Positions 1 to 5,266 of a stretch of 5,707 nt of DNA are shown one piece after another. The notes beneath the pieces are model-generated. The model was not told where the DNA came from and did no database searches. It was given only the letters and a program-made list of their open reading frames with translations. Position numbers and translations under genes: made by a program. Location: positions 1 through 5,707 of the forward strand of contig DMKB01000174.1 in assembly GCA_003454665.1 (NCBI GenBank). The letters run 5' to 3'. Every line of letters begins with the position of its first letter. Position 1 is the first letter of the stretch. The DNA is from Nitrospiraceae bacterium. GTDB taxonomy: Bacteria; Nitrospirota; UBA9217.

Positions 1-1
1 G

Positions 2-385
2 AGAGGGAAGGAAGCGCGCAACGAATCAGGCCGATGGGAATTCCCGGGCGGCGGCGTGGAGTTCGGCGAGACGCTGGAGCAGGCCCTGGTGCGCGAGATC
101 CGGGAGGAGTACGGCTTCGCGATCGAGGTGGAGGAGCTTCTCGATGTCGTGAATCACATTCTTCCCGACGAAAAGCAGCACTGGGTATCGCCGACCTTCC
201 GGTGCCGGTACAAGAGCGGTACGCCGGAGATCCTCGAACCCCACAAATGCGGTGCCATCGGGTGGTTTCGTGTTGACGATATCCCGGAAGGGGAACTGAG
301 CTCCGCCTCGGCGCAAAGCCTGGAGAGCCTGAGAAAGACATTCTCCACGAAGGGCCACGAAGGAGCACGAAGAAGAGCTGAATGA
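2..385 (+). CDS. Nudix hydrolase, 5'-truncated by window edge
   Basis: C-terminal 127 residues of a Nudix-family pyrophosphohydrolase; the reading frame is open to the left edge, so the start lies outside the window. The full Nudix box GX5EX7REUXEEXGU is encoded at 50-118, with the metal-binding REIREE helix intact. It is preceded by the typical substrate-side strand WEFPGGG. After the box come the motifs HWVSPTF and a W-F-x-x-DD-IP segment, as in small bacterial Nudix proteins that cleave nucleoside diphosphate derivatives, for example modified dNTPs. Exact substrate cannot be read from the sequence. The protein is probably cytoplasmic. The last dozen residues (TKGHEGARRRAE) are encoded by a 10-nt tandem repeat and are unlikely to belong to the fold. 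An internal GTG at 56 could be mistaken for a start, but it would cut the Nudix box, so it is rejected. Family call is firm; subfamily is open. Confidence 0.93.
   Translation, partial: RGKEARNESGRWEFPGGGVEFGETLEQALVREIREEYGFAIEVEELLDVVNHILPDEKQHWVSPTFRCRYKSGTPEILEPHKCGAIGWFRVDDIPEGELSSASAQSLESLRKTFSTKGHEGARRRAE
346..375 (+). repeat. 10-nt tandem repeat at the Nudix gene 3' end
   Basis: Three consecutive 10-nt units, cacgaagggc, cacgaaggag and cacgaagaag, lie inside the last codons of the Nudix gene, 7 nt before its stop codon. Because the period is not a multiple of three, each unit is read in a different frame, giving a basic non-conserved tail. CACGAAG words of this type are commonly intergenic, which suggests the repeat extended into the gene end. 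Confidence 0.75.
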
Positions 386-391
386 CGAATG

Positions 392-407
392 GGCCGCAGA
401 TTCACGC
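392..407 (+). repeat. left arm of a 16-nt perfect inverted repeat
   Basis: The 16 bases ggccgcagattcacgc are the exact reverse complement of 723-738. This arm begins 7 nt after the Nudix stop codon. The two arms span 347 bp, so they bracket most of the spacer. Flanking bases on both sides break the match, so the perfect identity ends at these positions. Confidence 0.85.
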
Positions 408-722
408 GGAAAAGGCGGATTAAAAAATCAATGATTCGGTGAATGGGGAAATGAAAGGCGATTAACCACAGATAACCAGAAGTAGGCGCCCTAGGCGACA
501 CAGATGAACTCGGATAAAGAAACTCTCTCTTGACCACAAATGCTAAGGTAACGGTAACGATAAACACGAACACCGTAACCGCCAGACGATACGGGCCTCG
601 TAGCCGTAGCCGCTTACCGAGTTAAATACCCTGCGCTCTATGCAAACTTTGGGAGAGATGCCTTGGGTTTTTTGAATGATTCATGCCTCGCTTATTCTTT
701 AAGTTGCGATCTGCGTCAATCA

Positions 723-738
723 GCGTGAATCTGCGGCC
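723..738 (-). repeat. right arm of the 16-nt perfect inverted repeat
   Basis: Reads gcgtgaatctgcggcc, the exact reverse complement of 392-407. A looser second copy, ending in attcgcggcc, follows at about 771-788, so the right side holds at least two tandem degenerate copies just before the kinase gene. Confidence 0.85.
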
Positions 739-797
739 AATTGCTCTTCGGTTTTTCCATTCGCGATTTTTCGTGTAAATTCGCGGCCAAAAAAAGT

Positions 798-1475
798 ATG
801 AAGACTTACTACACACTTCCCGTGAACGCCCTCCTTCTCCTCGGCCCGACCGGCGCAGGCAAAAGCCCACTCGGCGATTATCTCGCCGCTCACGGCCTGG
901 CAGGCAGGACGTGCCATCACTTCGATTTCGGCGCCGAGCTGCGTGCCATTGCATCGGGAGAAACTCCGGCGCGCGCGTACAATAAGGACGAGATTTCCTT
1001 TGTCCATGGCGTGCTCGAAGAGGGGCTCCTGCTCGAGAACGAACACTTCCGGCTCGCTGAAAAGATTATCGGCCTCTTTCTCGACGGCGCAGGATTCGGT
1101 AACAACCAGATCCTCGTGCTGAACGGACTTCCCCGCCATGTTGGACAGGCCGCGGATATTGCAAGAATTGCAGATGTCACGGTCATCGTGCTTCTTGAAT
1201 GTTCAGCCGATGATGTGCTTTGTCGTATCGAAGAAAATGTCGGCGGTGACCGGGAAGAGAGAATGGATGATGAACGACGGCTCGTCGAAAAGAAACTGAA
1301 GATCTTTCATGAACGGACCGCGCCGCTTGTGGAGTACTATGAAAAAAAGGGGCGCAGGATCTACCGGCTCAGCGTGTCGGGCACCATGACGCCGGAGGAG
1401 ACGTATCAACAGCTCTCAGCCCTTGCCGCCATTGACCCACCAGTCGCCTTTGTCGCTGAACCACCAGAGCGATGA
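798..1475 (+). CDS. Adenylate kinase-like nucleoside monophosphate kinase
   Basis: A 225-residue P-loop NTPase of the adenylate kinase type, expected to transfer phosphate from ATP to a nucleoside monophosphate in the cytoplasm. The Walker A loop GPTGAGKS is at residues 16-23. LNGLPR at 108-113 matches the adenylate kinase LDGFPR NMP-binding motif. R155, D157 and D158 in REERMDDE match the R-x-DD motif after the lid, followed by the characteristic HERTAPLVEYYEKKG. Only about a dozen residues separate R143 from R155, so the lid is short, as in cytosolic-type or UMP/CMP kinases, unlike the long lid of typical bacterial Adk. ATG at 798 was chosen because it sits right before the first core strand. 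An upstream TTG at 741 would add 19 residues encoded by the repeat spacer. No strong Shine-Dalgarno precedes 798. It is probably a divergent paralogue, not the housekeeping Adk. Its 3' end overlaps the opposing HD gene by 60 bp. Confidence 0.88.
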   Translation: MKTYYTLPVNALLLLGPTGAGKSPLGDYLAAHGLAGRTCHHFDFGAELRAIASGETPARAYNKDEISFVHGVLEEGLLLENEHFRLAEKIIGLFLDGAGFGNNQILVLNGLPRHVGQAADIARIADVTVIVLLECSADDVLCRIEENVGGDREERMDDERRLVEKKLKIFHERTAPLVEYYEKKGRRIYRLSVSGTMTPEETYQQLSALAAIDPPVAFVAEPPER

Positions 1476-1991
1476 GTCGGTTTCGAGGATCGTCCGGGCG
1501 AGCTCTTTTGCCGTGTCCGTCTGGAGGCGCTTGAGGGAAAAATCGAGCCATTCATCGGCATATCGGTTCCCGAGGTCCTTGTATTCCTTCAGGGCCAGGA
1601 TCATTTCCAGCTGATCGGCGTCCCGGGCGAGCTTCGCCTCCTCCGTCTCTCCTTCGATGAATTCCCCGATGAGGTCCCGCAGCTCCTTGCCAAAGGGCAG
1701 GGTCTCTGCCAGGTCATCAACGGCCTTTTTCTCATCGGCATCGACGTATTTTTTGTTCACATAGTTGAGGTCGCCGGTCCGCGCTTCAGGGAGGTCGTGG
1801 AAAAGGCAGATCCTGACGAGTTTGTCGACGTCGATATTCTTCGCCAGTTTGCCGAGGGCATAGCCGATATAGGTGGTGCGGAAGATGTGCTCCGCCACGG
1901 ACTCCGCGCCGGAACCCAGGAACTGAAAGCCGCTGCGGGGAGTGCGCTTGAGCATCCCCGCCTCAAAGAGAAAATTTGCTATGTTTTTCAT
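1416..1991 (-). CDS. HD-domain hydrolase, YfbR/HDDC2-like 5'-deoxynucleotidase
   Basis: A 191-residue metal-dependent phosphohydrolase of the HD_3 (YfbR/HDDC2) group, whose studied members remove phosphate from deoxynucleoside 5'-monophosphates. Visible metal ligands follow the order H35 (SVAEHIFR), H65-D66 (LFHDLPEA) and D126 (RDADQLEM). E69 and D74 (EARTGDL) match the conserved segment after the HD. The N-terminus (FLFEAGMLKRTPRSGF) matches the family's LK-R-PR-G opening. The ATG at 1991 is chosen because this conserved region starts directly after it; the 20 extra upstream codons look non-conserved. No clear Shine-Dalgarno is seen. The C-terminus is tryptophan-rich (LWWF, DWW). The gene converges on the kinase, and its last 19 codons plus stop overlap the kinase end. 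Length suits the family. Substrate specificity is inferred from homology. Confidence 0.9.
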   Translation of the reverse strand: MKNIANFLFEAGMLKRTPRSGFQFLGSGAESVAEHIFRTTYIGYALGKLAKNIDVDKLVRICLFHDLPEARTGDLNYVNKKYVDADEKKAVDDLAETLPFGKELRDLIGEFIEGETEEAKLARDADQLEMILALKEYKDLGNRYADEWLDFSLKRLQTDTAKELARTILETDSSLWWFSDKGDWWVNGGKG

Positions 1992-2327
1992 GGCCACGTT
2001 ATAGCATGATTGCAGCAGTGATGCAATGGAAGATAAGGGCGGAAAACACACTAAACCGCAGAGGGCACAAGGGAAATTCTTAAAGAAACAGCACAGAAAA
2101 GATTTTATGCCACAGAGTTCACCGAGAGCGCAGAGAGAGGCTGGTCAAAAATCGAACCAATTCATTTCTTTACTCTGTGTCCTCTGCGTGCTCTGTGGCT
2201 AACTGGTCCGGTCCTGTTTCCTGATTTTTCCCTGTGTTCTGGTTTGTTTTAATCAAGTACTTTTTTTGAGGCTTGCTTTTAAGTGATACTGACTCTGCGT
2301 CCTCAGCGGTTAAAGGCTTTTCACTGC
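1992..2327. other. 336-bp spacer with nested inverted repeats, no gene seen
   Basis: This stretch separates the start of the HD gene from the end of the dsrE-like gene, both on the minus strand. No coding region is convincing. It is dominated by CACAGAG-type words on the left and CTCTGTG-type words on the right. The only other visible trait is an AT-rich patch at about 2200-2280 with a T run at 2263-2269, which has no stable stem directly before it. I could not identify a confident promoter for the HD gene here. Confidence 0.65.
2051..2310. repeat. Nested imperfect inverted repeat of CACAGAG-type words
   Basis: Inner pair: 2109-2137 and 2173-2199 start with a perfect 9-nt match (gccacagag against ctctgtggc), and about 20 of 27 positions are complementary over the full arms. 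Outer pair: taaaccgcagagggcac near 2052-2068 is roughly complementary to gcgtcctcagcggttaaa near 2297-2313, with 11 of 14 matches in the best part. The whole block could fold into a long irregular hairpin if transcribed. Confidence 0.6.
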
Positions 2328-2696
2328 CTAGAACGTCAACCCCTGCCTCTGCATGAGCATCTCGCCCAGGAACGATCCCGGCTTTATTTCAGCGCCCTCG
2401 ATAAGGTCAATACCCTCGAGCCCGTAGGGCTTTACGCAGGACGCGCAGACGTAGAACTTGAACTCGAAGTCCTCGCGGAGGCTCTTCATGAGCTCTGCCA
2501 CGGGCGAGAATGCCTTCTGCCAGGTAACAGACTCGGCAAAGCCCTTGCGCGCGAGATGGACCCCCTCGTTCATGAGAAAGAAGTCGATCTTCGCGTCAAA
2601 GGCCGCCATGTTCGTGGCGAGTTGCAATGCAGCGGCTGCTTTCTCTATCTTGTCGTACGAATGGCTGATAATAAATACGAATTCCTTGTTTTCCAT
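2328..2696 (-). CDS. DsrE/DsrF-family sulfur-relay-like protein
   Basis: A small 122-residue cytoplasmic protein of the DsrE/DsrF/TusD fold, a family that carries sulfur as a cysteine persulfide or helps sulfur-transfer partners. The N-terminus EFVFIISHSYDKIEKAAAALQLA is the family's first strand and helix. FFLMNEGVHL is the second strand with the bound loop. FYVCASCVKPYGL carries C84 and C87, in the position of the conserved DsrE cysteine; here it is a CxxC. The end, GAEIKPGSFLGEML, is the usual last strand and helix. The ATG at 2696 is supported by AAGGAG (plus-strand 2706-2711) nine bases upstream. It appears to stand alone: no dsrF, dsrH, tusA or rhodanese gene is nearby, so the pathway cannot be assigned. 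Family call is good; any specific role is inference. Confidence 0.85.
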   Translation of the reverse strand: MENKEFVFIISHSYDKIEKAAAALQLATNMAAFDAKIDFFLMNEGVHLARKGFAESVTWQKAFSPVAELMKSLREDFEFKFYVCASCVKPYGLEGIDLIEGAEIKPGSFLGEMLMQRQGLTF

Positions 2697-2705
2697 GGTC
2701 TTTGT

Positions 2706-2711
2706 CTCCTT
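2706..2711 (-). promoter_or_regulatory. Shine-Dalgarno of the dsrE-like gene
   Basis: The minus strand reads AAGGAG nine bases before the ATG at 2696. It fixes that start codon for the DsrE-family gene. Confidence 0.8.
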
Positions 2712-2782
2712 CCGTCAGTTTGATGGGAATGGGATTTATTGATATCTGCGCCCCTCCCGCCCTACGGGTTTCTGAGCGTGAG

Positions 2783-2795
2783 CGTGCCAGGCACG
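2783..2795. promoter_or_regulatory. 13-nt palindrome upstream of the dsrE-like gene
   Basis: cgtgcc-a-ggcacg is a perfect two-fold palindrome with a single central base. It lies about 88 bases before the dsrE-like start, just downstream of the best promoter candidate on that strand. The position would fit an operator or a small hairpin in the leader. It could equally be a copy of a dispersed repeat; no regulator is encoded nearby. Confidence 0.35.
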
Positions 2796-2811
2796 TGACG
2801 AATAATGTGTA

Positions 2812-2840
2812 TATTTACGAAACAATACCAAACCGGGCAA
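2812..2840 (-). promoter_or_regulatory. Candidate sigma70-type promoter for the dsrE-like gene
   Basis: On the minus strand TTGCCC (2835-2840) and TAAATA (2812-2817) are separated by 17 bases. The start point would fall near 2805, leaving a leader of about 110 bases with the 13-nt palindrome near its 5' end. The hexamers are only moderate matches in an AT-rich context, so this is tentative. Confidence 0.3.
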
Positions 2841-2929
2841 CATTAATCTAATTAAATATTTTTATACGGCGACAGTAAAACACCGTCTTGCAAATAACAA
2901 CCCGGACCGACTGAAGGCATAAAGACCGT

Positions 2930-2966
2930 GTCCGTTCAGGCTGCTTGGCCCCGGGTGAAACCGGAC
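2930..2966 (+). other. GC-rich hairpin
   Basis: gtccgttca (2930-2938) can pair with tgaa (2956-2959) and cggac (2962-2966), giving nine pairs with a two-base bulge and a GC-rich loop. An alternative stem, ctgaa (2911-2915) with ttcag (2935-2939), would use the same ttca bases, so the two pairings exclude each other. No T run follows, so it is not an intrinsic terminator. Function unknown. Confidence 0.35.
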
Positions 2967-3018
2967 GCGCTGATAGGGCATATGACAGATGATGACGAAC
3001 ATTAGTTACCCCGCGGCC

Positions 3019-3083
3019 GTCCCGCCTTGGCGGGACTGCGGGATGTCGCGTTAATAGGTGTCACGCCAAAGCGTGACTGCTGG
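3019..3083 (+). repeat. Two tandem hairpins with a compensatory pair change
   Basis: The first hairpin is gtcccgcc-tt-ggcgggac (3019-3036). The second is gtcacgc-caaa-gcgtgac (3060-3077), starting 41 bases later. Both are followed by tgc(g/t)gg. Over 24 aligned bases, 18 agree. One stem difference is compensatory: a C-G pair in the first hairpin is an A-T pair in the second. Outer bases cccgc and gcggg can extend the first stem. A smaller related stem, cccgc-tttat-gcggg, occurs at 3225-3239. Confidence 0.6.
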
Positions 3084-3106
3084 AGGGGCTCCACTGAAGA
3101 ATCAAA

Positions 3107-3127
3107 TTCTACCCAAAATGGGTAGAA
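3107..3127. other. 9-bp perfect hairpin with 3-nt loop
   Basis: ttctaccca (3107-3115) and tgggtagaa (3119-3127) are exact reverse complements around an aaa loop. No T run follows on either strand, so a terminator is not supported. It is 30 bases after the tandem hairpin pair and could be part of the same structured element or a binding site. Confidence 0.5.
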
Positions 3128-3441
3128 AATATTGTCGAAAGTCATAAAAACCTCGCAAATAGAGGTCTATATAACAATTTTTGAACTGTCGTTTCTTATA
3201 AATTTGCACTTTTCAATTTTCAATCCCGCTTTATGCGGGTTAAGATTACCCTAACCTCCGGTGCAGAAGCAACGCATCGCTGCCGGCACCTCTCTTGTAA
3301 GCCTCGCGGCATCCTGTTGATACGTATACACTCCCTCAATAAACGAAAGGCCCCATGCAACCCTGCAATACCAAGAGGTCCTGTGCTCAGAGGGCCCTTT
3401 TCGTAACTATTTGCAATGAAATATGAGTAAGAAAGAATAAG

Positions 3442-3470
3442 TTGCAATATTGTGAGCATTATGTTATATT
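3442..3470 (+). promoter_or_regulatory. Orphan sigma70-type promoter candidate
   Basis: TTGCAA (3442-3447) and TATATT (3465-3470) are 17 bases apart. An overlapping second set, TTGTGA (3450-3455) and CATAAT (3473-3478), also has 17-base spacing. Neither precedes a recognised gene; a transcript would run into the unassigned stretch from about 3478. The AT-rich context makes a chance match possible. Confidence 0.3.
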
Positions 3471-3785
3471 GCCATAATACTAAAGGTATACACATCAGAT
3501 AAAGTAAGGGACTTTCTCGGACGAGGATCTTCCGACATACACACCGACAGCTGCTTCCGTTCAGATCGACGCCAGCCGATGTAGCTCACCGAGGCGTATG
3601 ACGCTTTGGTCTTCCGGACCTCAACAAACTACCCACAAAAAGACGAAGGGGGAAGTTGTAGGTGAATGCGGAATAACTGTGTGGTTTCAAGCAGGTAGAC
3701 GTTTTACCGACATTGCGAATATACCACGTGGTTCTGTATATAAGGTTCAGTCAAAAGTTCTATGAAAACAGAGAGGAACATGTGC

Positions 3786-4030
3786 AACCACAGAGTTACA
3801 CAGAGGAACACCGTTGGGGAATGGGAGCCACGGTGAATGGGCGATGGGGTTTGAAAGTCCAAATGACAAAGCTCAAGGGTTAAACGAATGTCAAAGTTCA
3901 AAATCCAAATGCCAAATAAATGTCAAATGACAAAATGCAAAGGTCTCAATCTTGTTGCCAATTGGTTTTTTGACATTCACTTGAACTTTGAGTTTTGGAA
4001 TTAGTAATTACCTCTGTGGCCTCTGTGGTT
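3786..4030. repeat. Composite nested inverted repeat upstream of the binding-protein gene
   Basis: Outer arms: aaccacagag (3786-3795) is the exact reverse complement of 4021-4030, and each has a further CACAGAGG-type copy next to it. Inner arms: gaatgtcaa (3886-3894) is complementary to 3970-3978, and aaagttcaa (3893-3901) to 3981-3989. The left inner side, about 3855-3940, is a run of TCAAATG, CCAAATG and TCAAAGTTC words. The block ends 27 bases before the binding-protein Shine-Dalgarno, so any promoter for that gene lies inside or next to it. Confidence 0.65.
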
Positions 4031-4057
4031 AAGCTTTGACAAAACGGTATAAAAAGA

Positions 4058-4063
4058 AGGAGG
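4058..4063 (+). promoter_or_regulatory. Strong Shine-Dalgarno of the binding-protein gene
   Basis: AGGAGG, a full consensus site, lies seven bases before the ATG at 4071. It supports that start and suggests efficient translation. Confidence 0.9.
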
Positions 4064-4070
4064 AAATACT

Positions 4071-5147
4071 ATGATACGTTCAGCATACAGAGTAGCACTT
4101 AGCGTCGCGTTTCTCGTGGTCGGTATTGCCGCCGGCGCACTCGCCGAGGTGCCGGTAATTACCGGGTCGCCACAGATTGTTACACCGGCGCTCCTCGACT
4201 GGCCGCGTGACACGGAAAAGCAGACTCCCGACCTTACCGAGCCTACGGCGAACAGGCTTGAAGATCTGCATGGGGAGCTCGTTAACTGCTCCTCGATGGA
4301 TCTCGTTCTTTCAACGGCCGGCAACTATCACATGGCGCTGCGGGATTTGATGCGCAAAGTAGTGCTTCCCGAAGCTTCCGACGAGATCGCGAACTGGTAT
4401 TATTCGACAAGCCCCCCGATATCACCCGATCAAATCGCCAATAAACACCTGGGCTTCGGCAACCTGAACGTGGGCTGCGTTCCTCAAATTGCCGTCGGCC
4501 CGAAGAATCTGATGAATACTCTTGACTCGCTTGCATTTACCGAGGGTGAACGTATACCCATTATTCGAAACCGCGGCAACGTGATACTCGTAAAAAAAGG
4601 AAATCCAAAGCATATTAAATCAATTTGGGATTTGGGGCGTCCCAATGTCCGGGTCGTTACGTCAAATCCGTACACGGAGAAAGGCAGTTTCGGCAACTAC
4701 AGCGGCAGCATCAACAATATAGCGGCAAACGACCCGAACCCTCCGGGCTCGCGGACCGCGGAAAAACTGTTTCACTCGATCTTCAACAGCGACAAACCAT
4801 ATGCTAAATGGGTATCGGGCAAGCGGATCCATCACCGCGAAGTGCCGTGGGCGGTCGCATACGATCACGCCGACGCTGGCTTGCTGTTTTACCATCTGGC
4901 GCTCTACGCAAAGCGGAGCTTCCCCGATCTGTTCGATATCGTCCCCCTCGGCGGTACGGTCGACAGTCCCGAACCGCTGCCGGGCAATACAAGAGGCACG
5001 CTCTTCGCCGTACGGATAAAAGGCGAAGTAAGCAATCATGGCGAATGGACGCAGCGGCAGTTGGAAGCCACGGAACGCCTTATCGAGGCTTATCAAACAC
5101 CGGGATTCGAAGAAATTCTTGATAGACACGGTATTGACGTTCCTTAA
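4071..5147 (+). CDS. Periplasmic ModA-like substrate-binding protein
   Basis: A 358-residue exported protein of the type II periplasmic-binding fold, closest in appearance to the molybdate/tungstate-type group (SBP_bac_11). Residues 1-25 form a signal peptide: R3 and R7, a hydrophobic stretch, then cleavage after AGALA. There is no lipobox, so it should be soluble in the periplasm. The mature part shows a first strand and helix (LVLSTAGNYHMALRDLM), then NLNVGCVPQIAVGP at about 131-144. The hinge-type segment GNVILVKKGNPKHIKSIWDLGRPNVRV covers about 169-195. VPWAVAYDHADAGLLFYHLALYAKR covers about 258-282, like the ModA segment in which a binding residue meets the oxyanion. The C-terminal helix ends in TPGFEEILDRHGI. 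It is longer than ModA, with about 50 extra residues after the signal. No permease or ATPase gene is adjacent, and a terminator follows, so it looks monocistronic. The ligand is unknown; an oxyanion is a guess from the fold. Confidence 0.85.
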   Translation: MIRSAYRVALSVAFLVVGIAAGALAEVPVITGSPQIVTPALLDWPRDTEKQTPDLTEPTANRLEDLHGELVNCSSMDLVLSTAGNYHMALRDLMRKVVLPEASDEIANWYYSTSPPISPDQIANKHLGFGNLNVGCVPQIAVGPKNLMNTLDSLAFTEGERIPIIRNRGNVILVKKGNPKHIKSIWDLGRPNVRVVTSNPYTEKGSFGNYSGSINNIAANDPNPPGSRTAEKLFHSIFNSDKPYAKWVSGKRIHHREVPWAVAYDHADAGLLFYHLALYAKRSFPDLFDIVPLGGTVDSPEPLPGNTRGTLFAVRIKGEVSNHGEWTQRQLEATERLIEAYQTPGFEEILDRHGIDVP

Positions 5148-5172
5148 CGTAAGCGTTCTGGTATAAATCAAT

Positions 5173-5211
5173 GCTGCGTTTCGTACAGAGTGCGAACGTG
5201 CGTGACGCAGC
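5173..5211 (+). other. 7-bp hairpin in the binding-protein 3' UTR
   Basis: gctgcgt (5173-5179) and acgcagc (5205-5211) are exact complements. Directly inside, ttcg (5180-5183) can pair with cgaa (5193-5196), leaving an eight-base bulge. No T run follows. It lies between the stop codon and the terminator and could stabilise the mRNA end. Confidence 0.4.
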
Positions 5212-5228
5212 TGCTTGTAAGGACAGCA

Positions 5229-5266
5229 CCCCCACCTTCGACGACTTCATGGTGGGGGATTTTTTT
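5229..5266 (+). terminator. Intrinsic terminator of the binding-protein gene
   Basis: cccccacc (5229-5236) pairs perfectly with ggtggggg (5251-5258), around a 14-base loop. An A and then seven T residues (5260-5266) follow. It lies 81 bases after the stop codon and insulates the downstream tRNA genes. Confidence 0.87.

Larger units (their letters stand above)
386..797. other. 412-bp spacer of degenerate repeats, no gene seen
   Basis: No credible coding region is present on either strand. The spacer is made of short degenerate words: a ccgcagattcacgcgg block at the left, accacagat and gacacagatgaactcggat near 464-515, a doubled ggtaac at 547-558, and reverse-oriented words (ctgcgtcaatcagcgtgaatctgcgg, then a looser copy ending in attcgcggcc) at 711-788. 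The right-hand block ends only about ten bases before the kinase start codon. No clear terminator for the Nudix gene and no strong promoter for the kinase could be picked out. Confidence 0.7.
2697..4070. other. 1.37-kb gene-poor region
   Basis: No recognisable protein is encoded on either strand. Longer open frames, such as one of 91 codons on the minus strand at 3220-3495, show no family motif and no good ribosome site. The region does contain a leader and promoter candidate for the dsrE-like gene, a cluster of short hairpins at 2930-3127, an isolated promoter-like sequence at 3442-3470 followed by an open frame to 3765, and a composite inverted repeat at 3786-4030. The AT content rises sharply in parts (for example 3100-3230 and 3410-3490). 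It may hold an unrecognised RNA or a decayed gene. Confidence 0.6.

Noticed and set aside
154..573. Minus-strand open frame of 139 codons opposite the Nudix gene
   Set aside because: It is antisense to the conserved Nudix coding sequence and extends into repeat DNA; it is a shadow frame.
741..797. Upstream TTG start adding 19 residues to the kinase
   Set aside because: The added codons are made by the degenerate repeat block, show no family similarity, and the ATG at 798 directly precedes the first conserved strand.
1992..2051. Upstream start adding 20 residues to the HD-domain protein
   Set aside because: The added residues do not resemble the family, and the conserved N-terminal segment begins right after the ATG at 1991.
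3377..3401. Possible terminator: ggtcc/gggcc stem followed by TTTT
   Set aside because: Only five pairs with a G-T pair, a ten-base loop and a four-base T run, and no gene upstream to terminate.
3220..3495. 91-codon open frame on the minus strand
   Set aside because: No family motif, uneven composition, no ribosome site, and it runs through a small hairpin and AT-rich promoter-like DNA.
3855..3945. Repeated TCAAATG words as a CRISPR array
   Set aside because: The words are short, degenerate and irregularly spaced with no constant repeat length or unique spacers, and no cas gene is present.
4036..4054. TTGACA and TATAAA-like words just before the binding-protein gene, as a promoter
   Set aside because: The two words are only seven bases apart, and 17-base spacing from TTGACA falls on the Shine-Dalgarno, so they cannot work together as a normal promoter.
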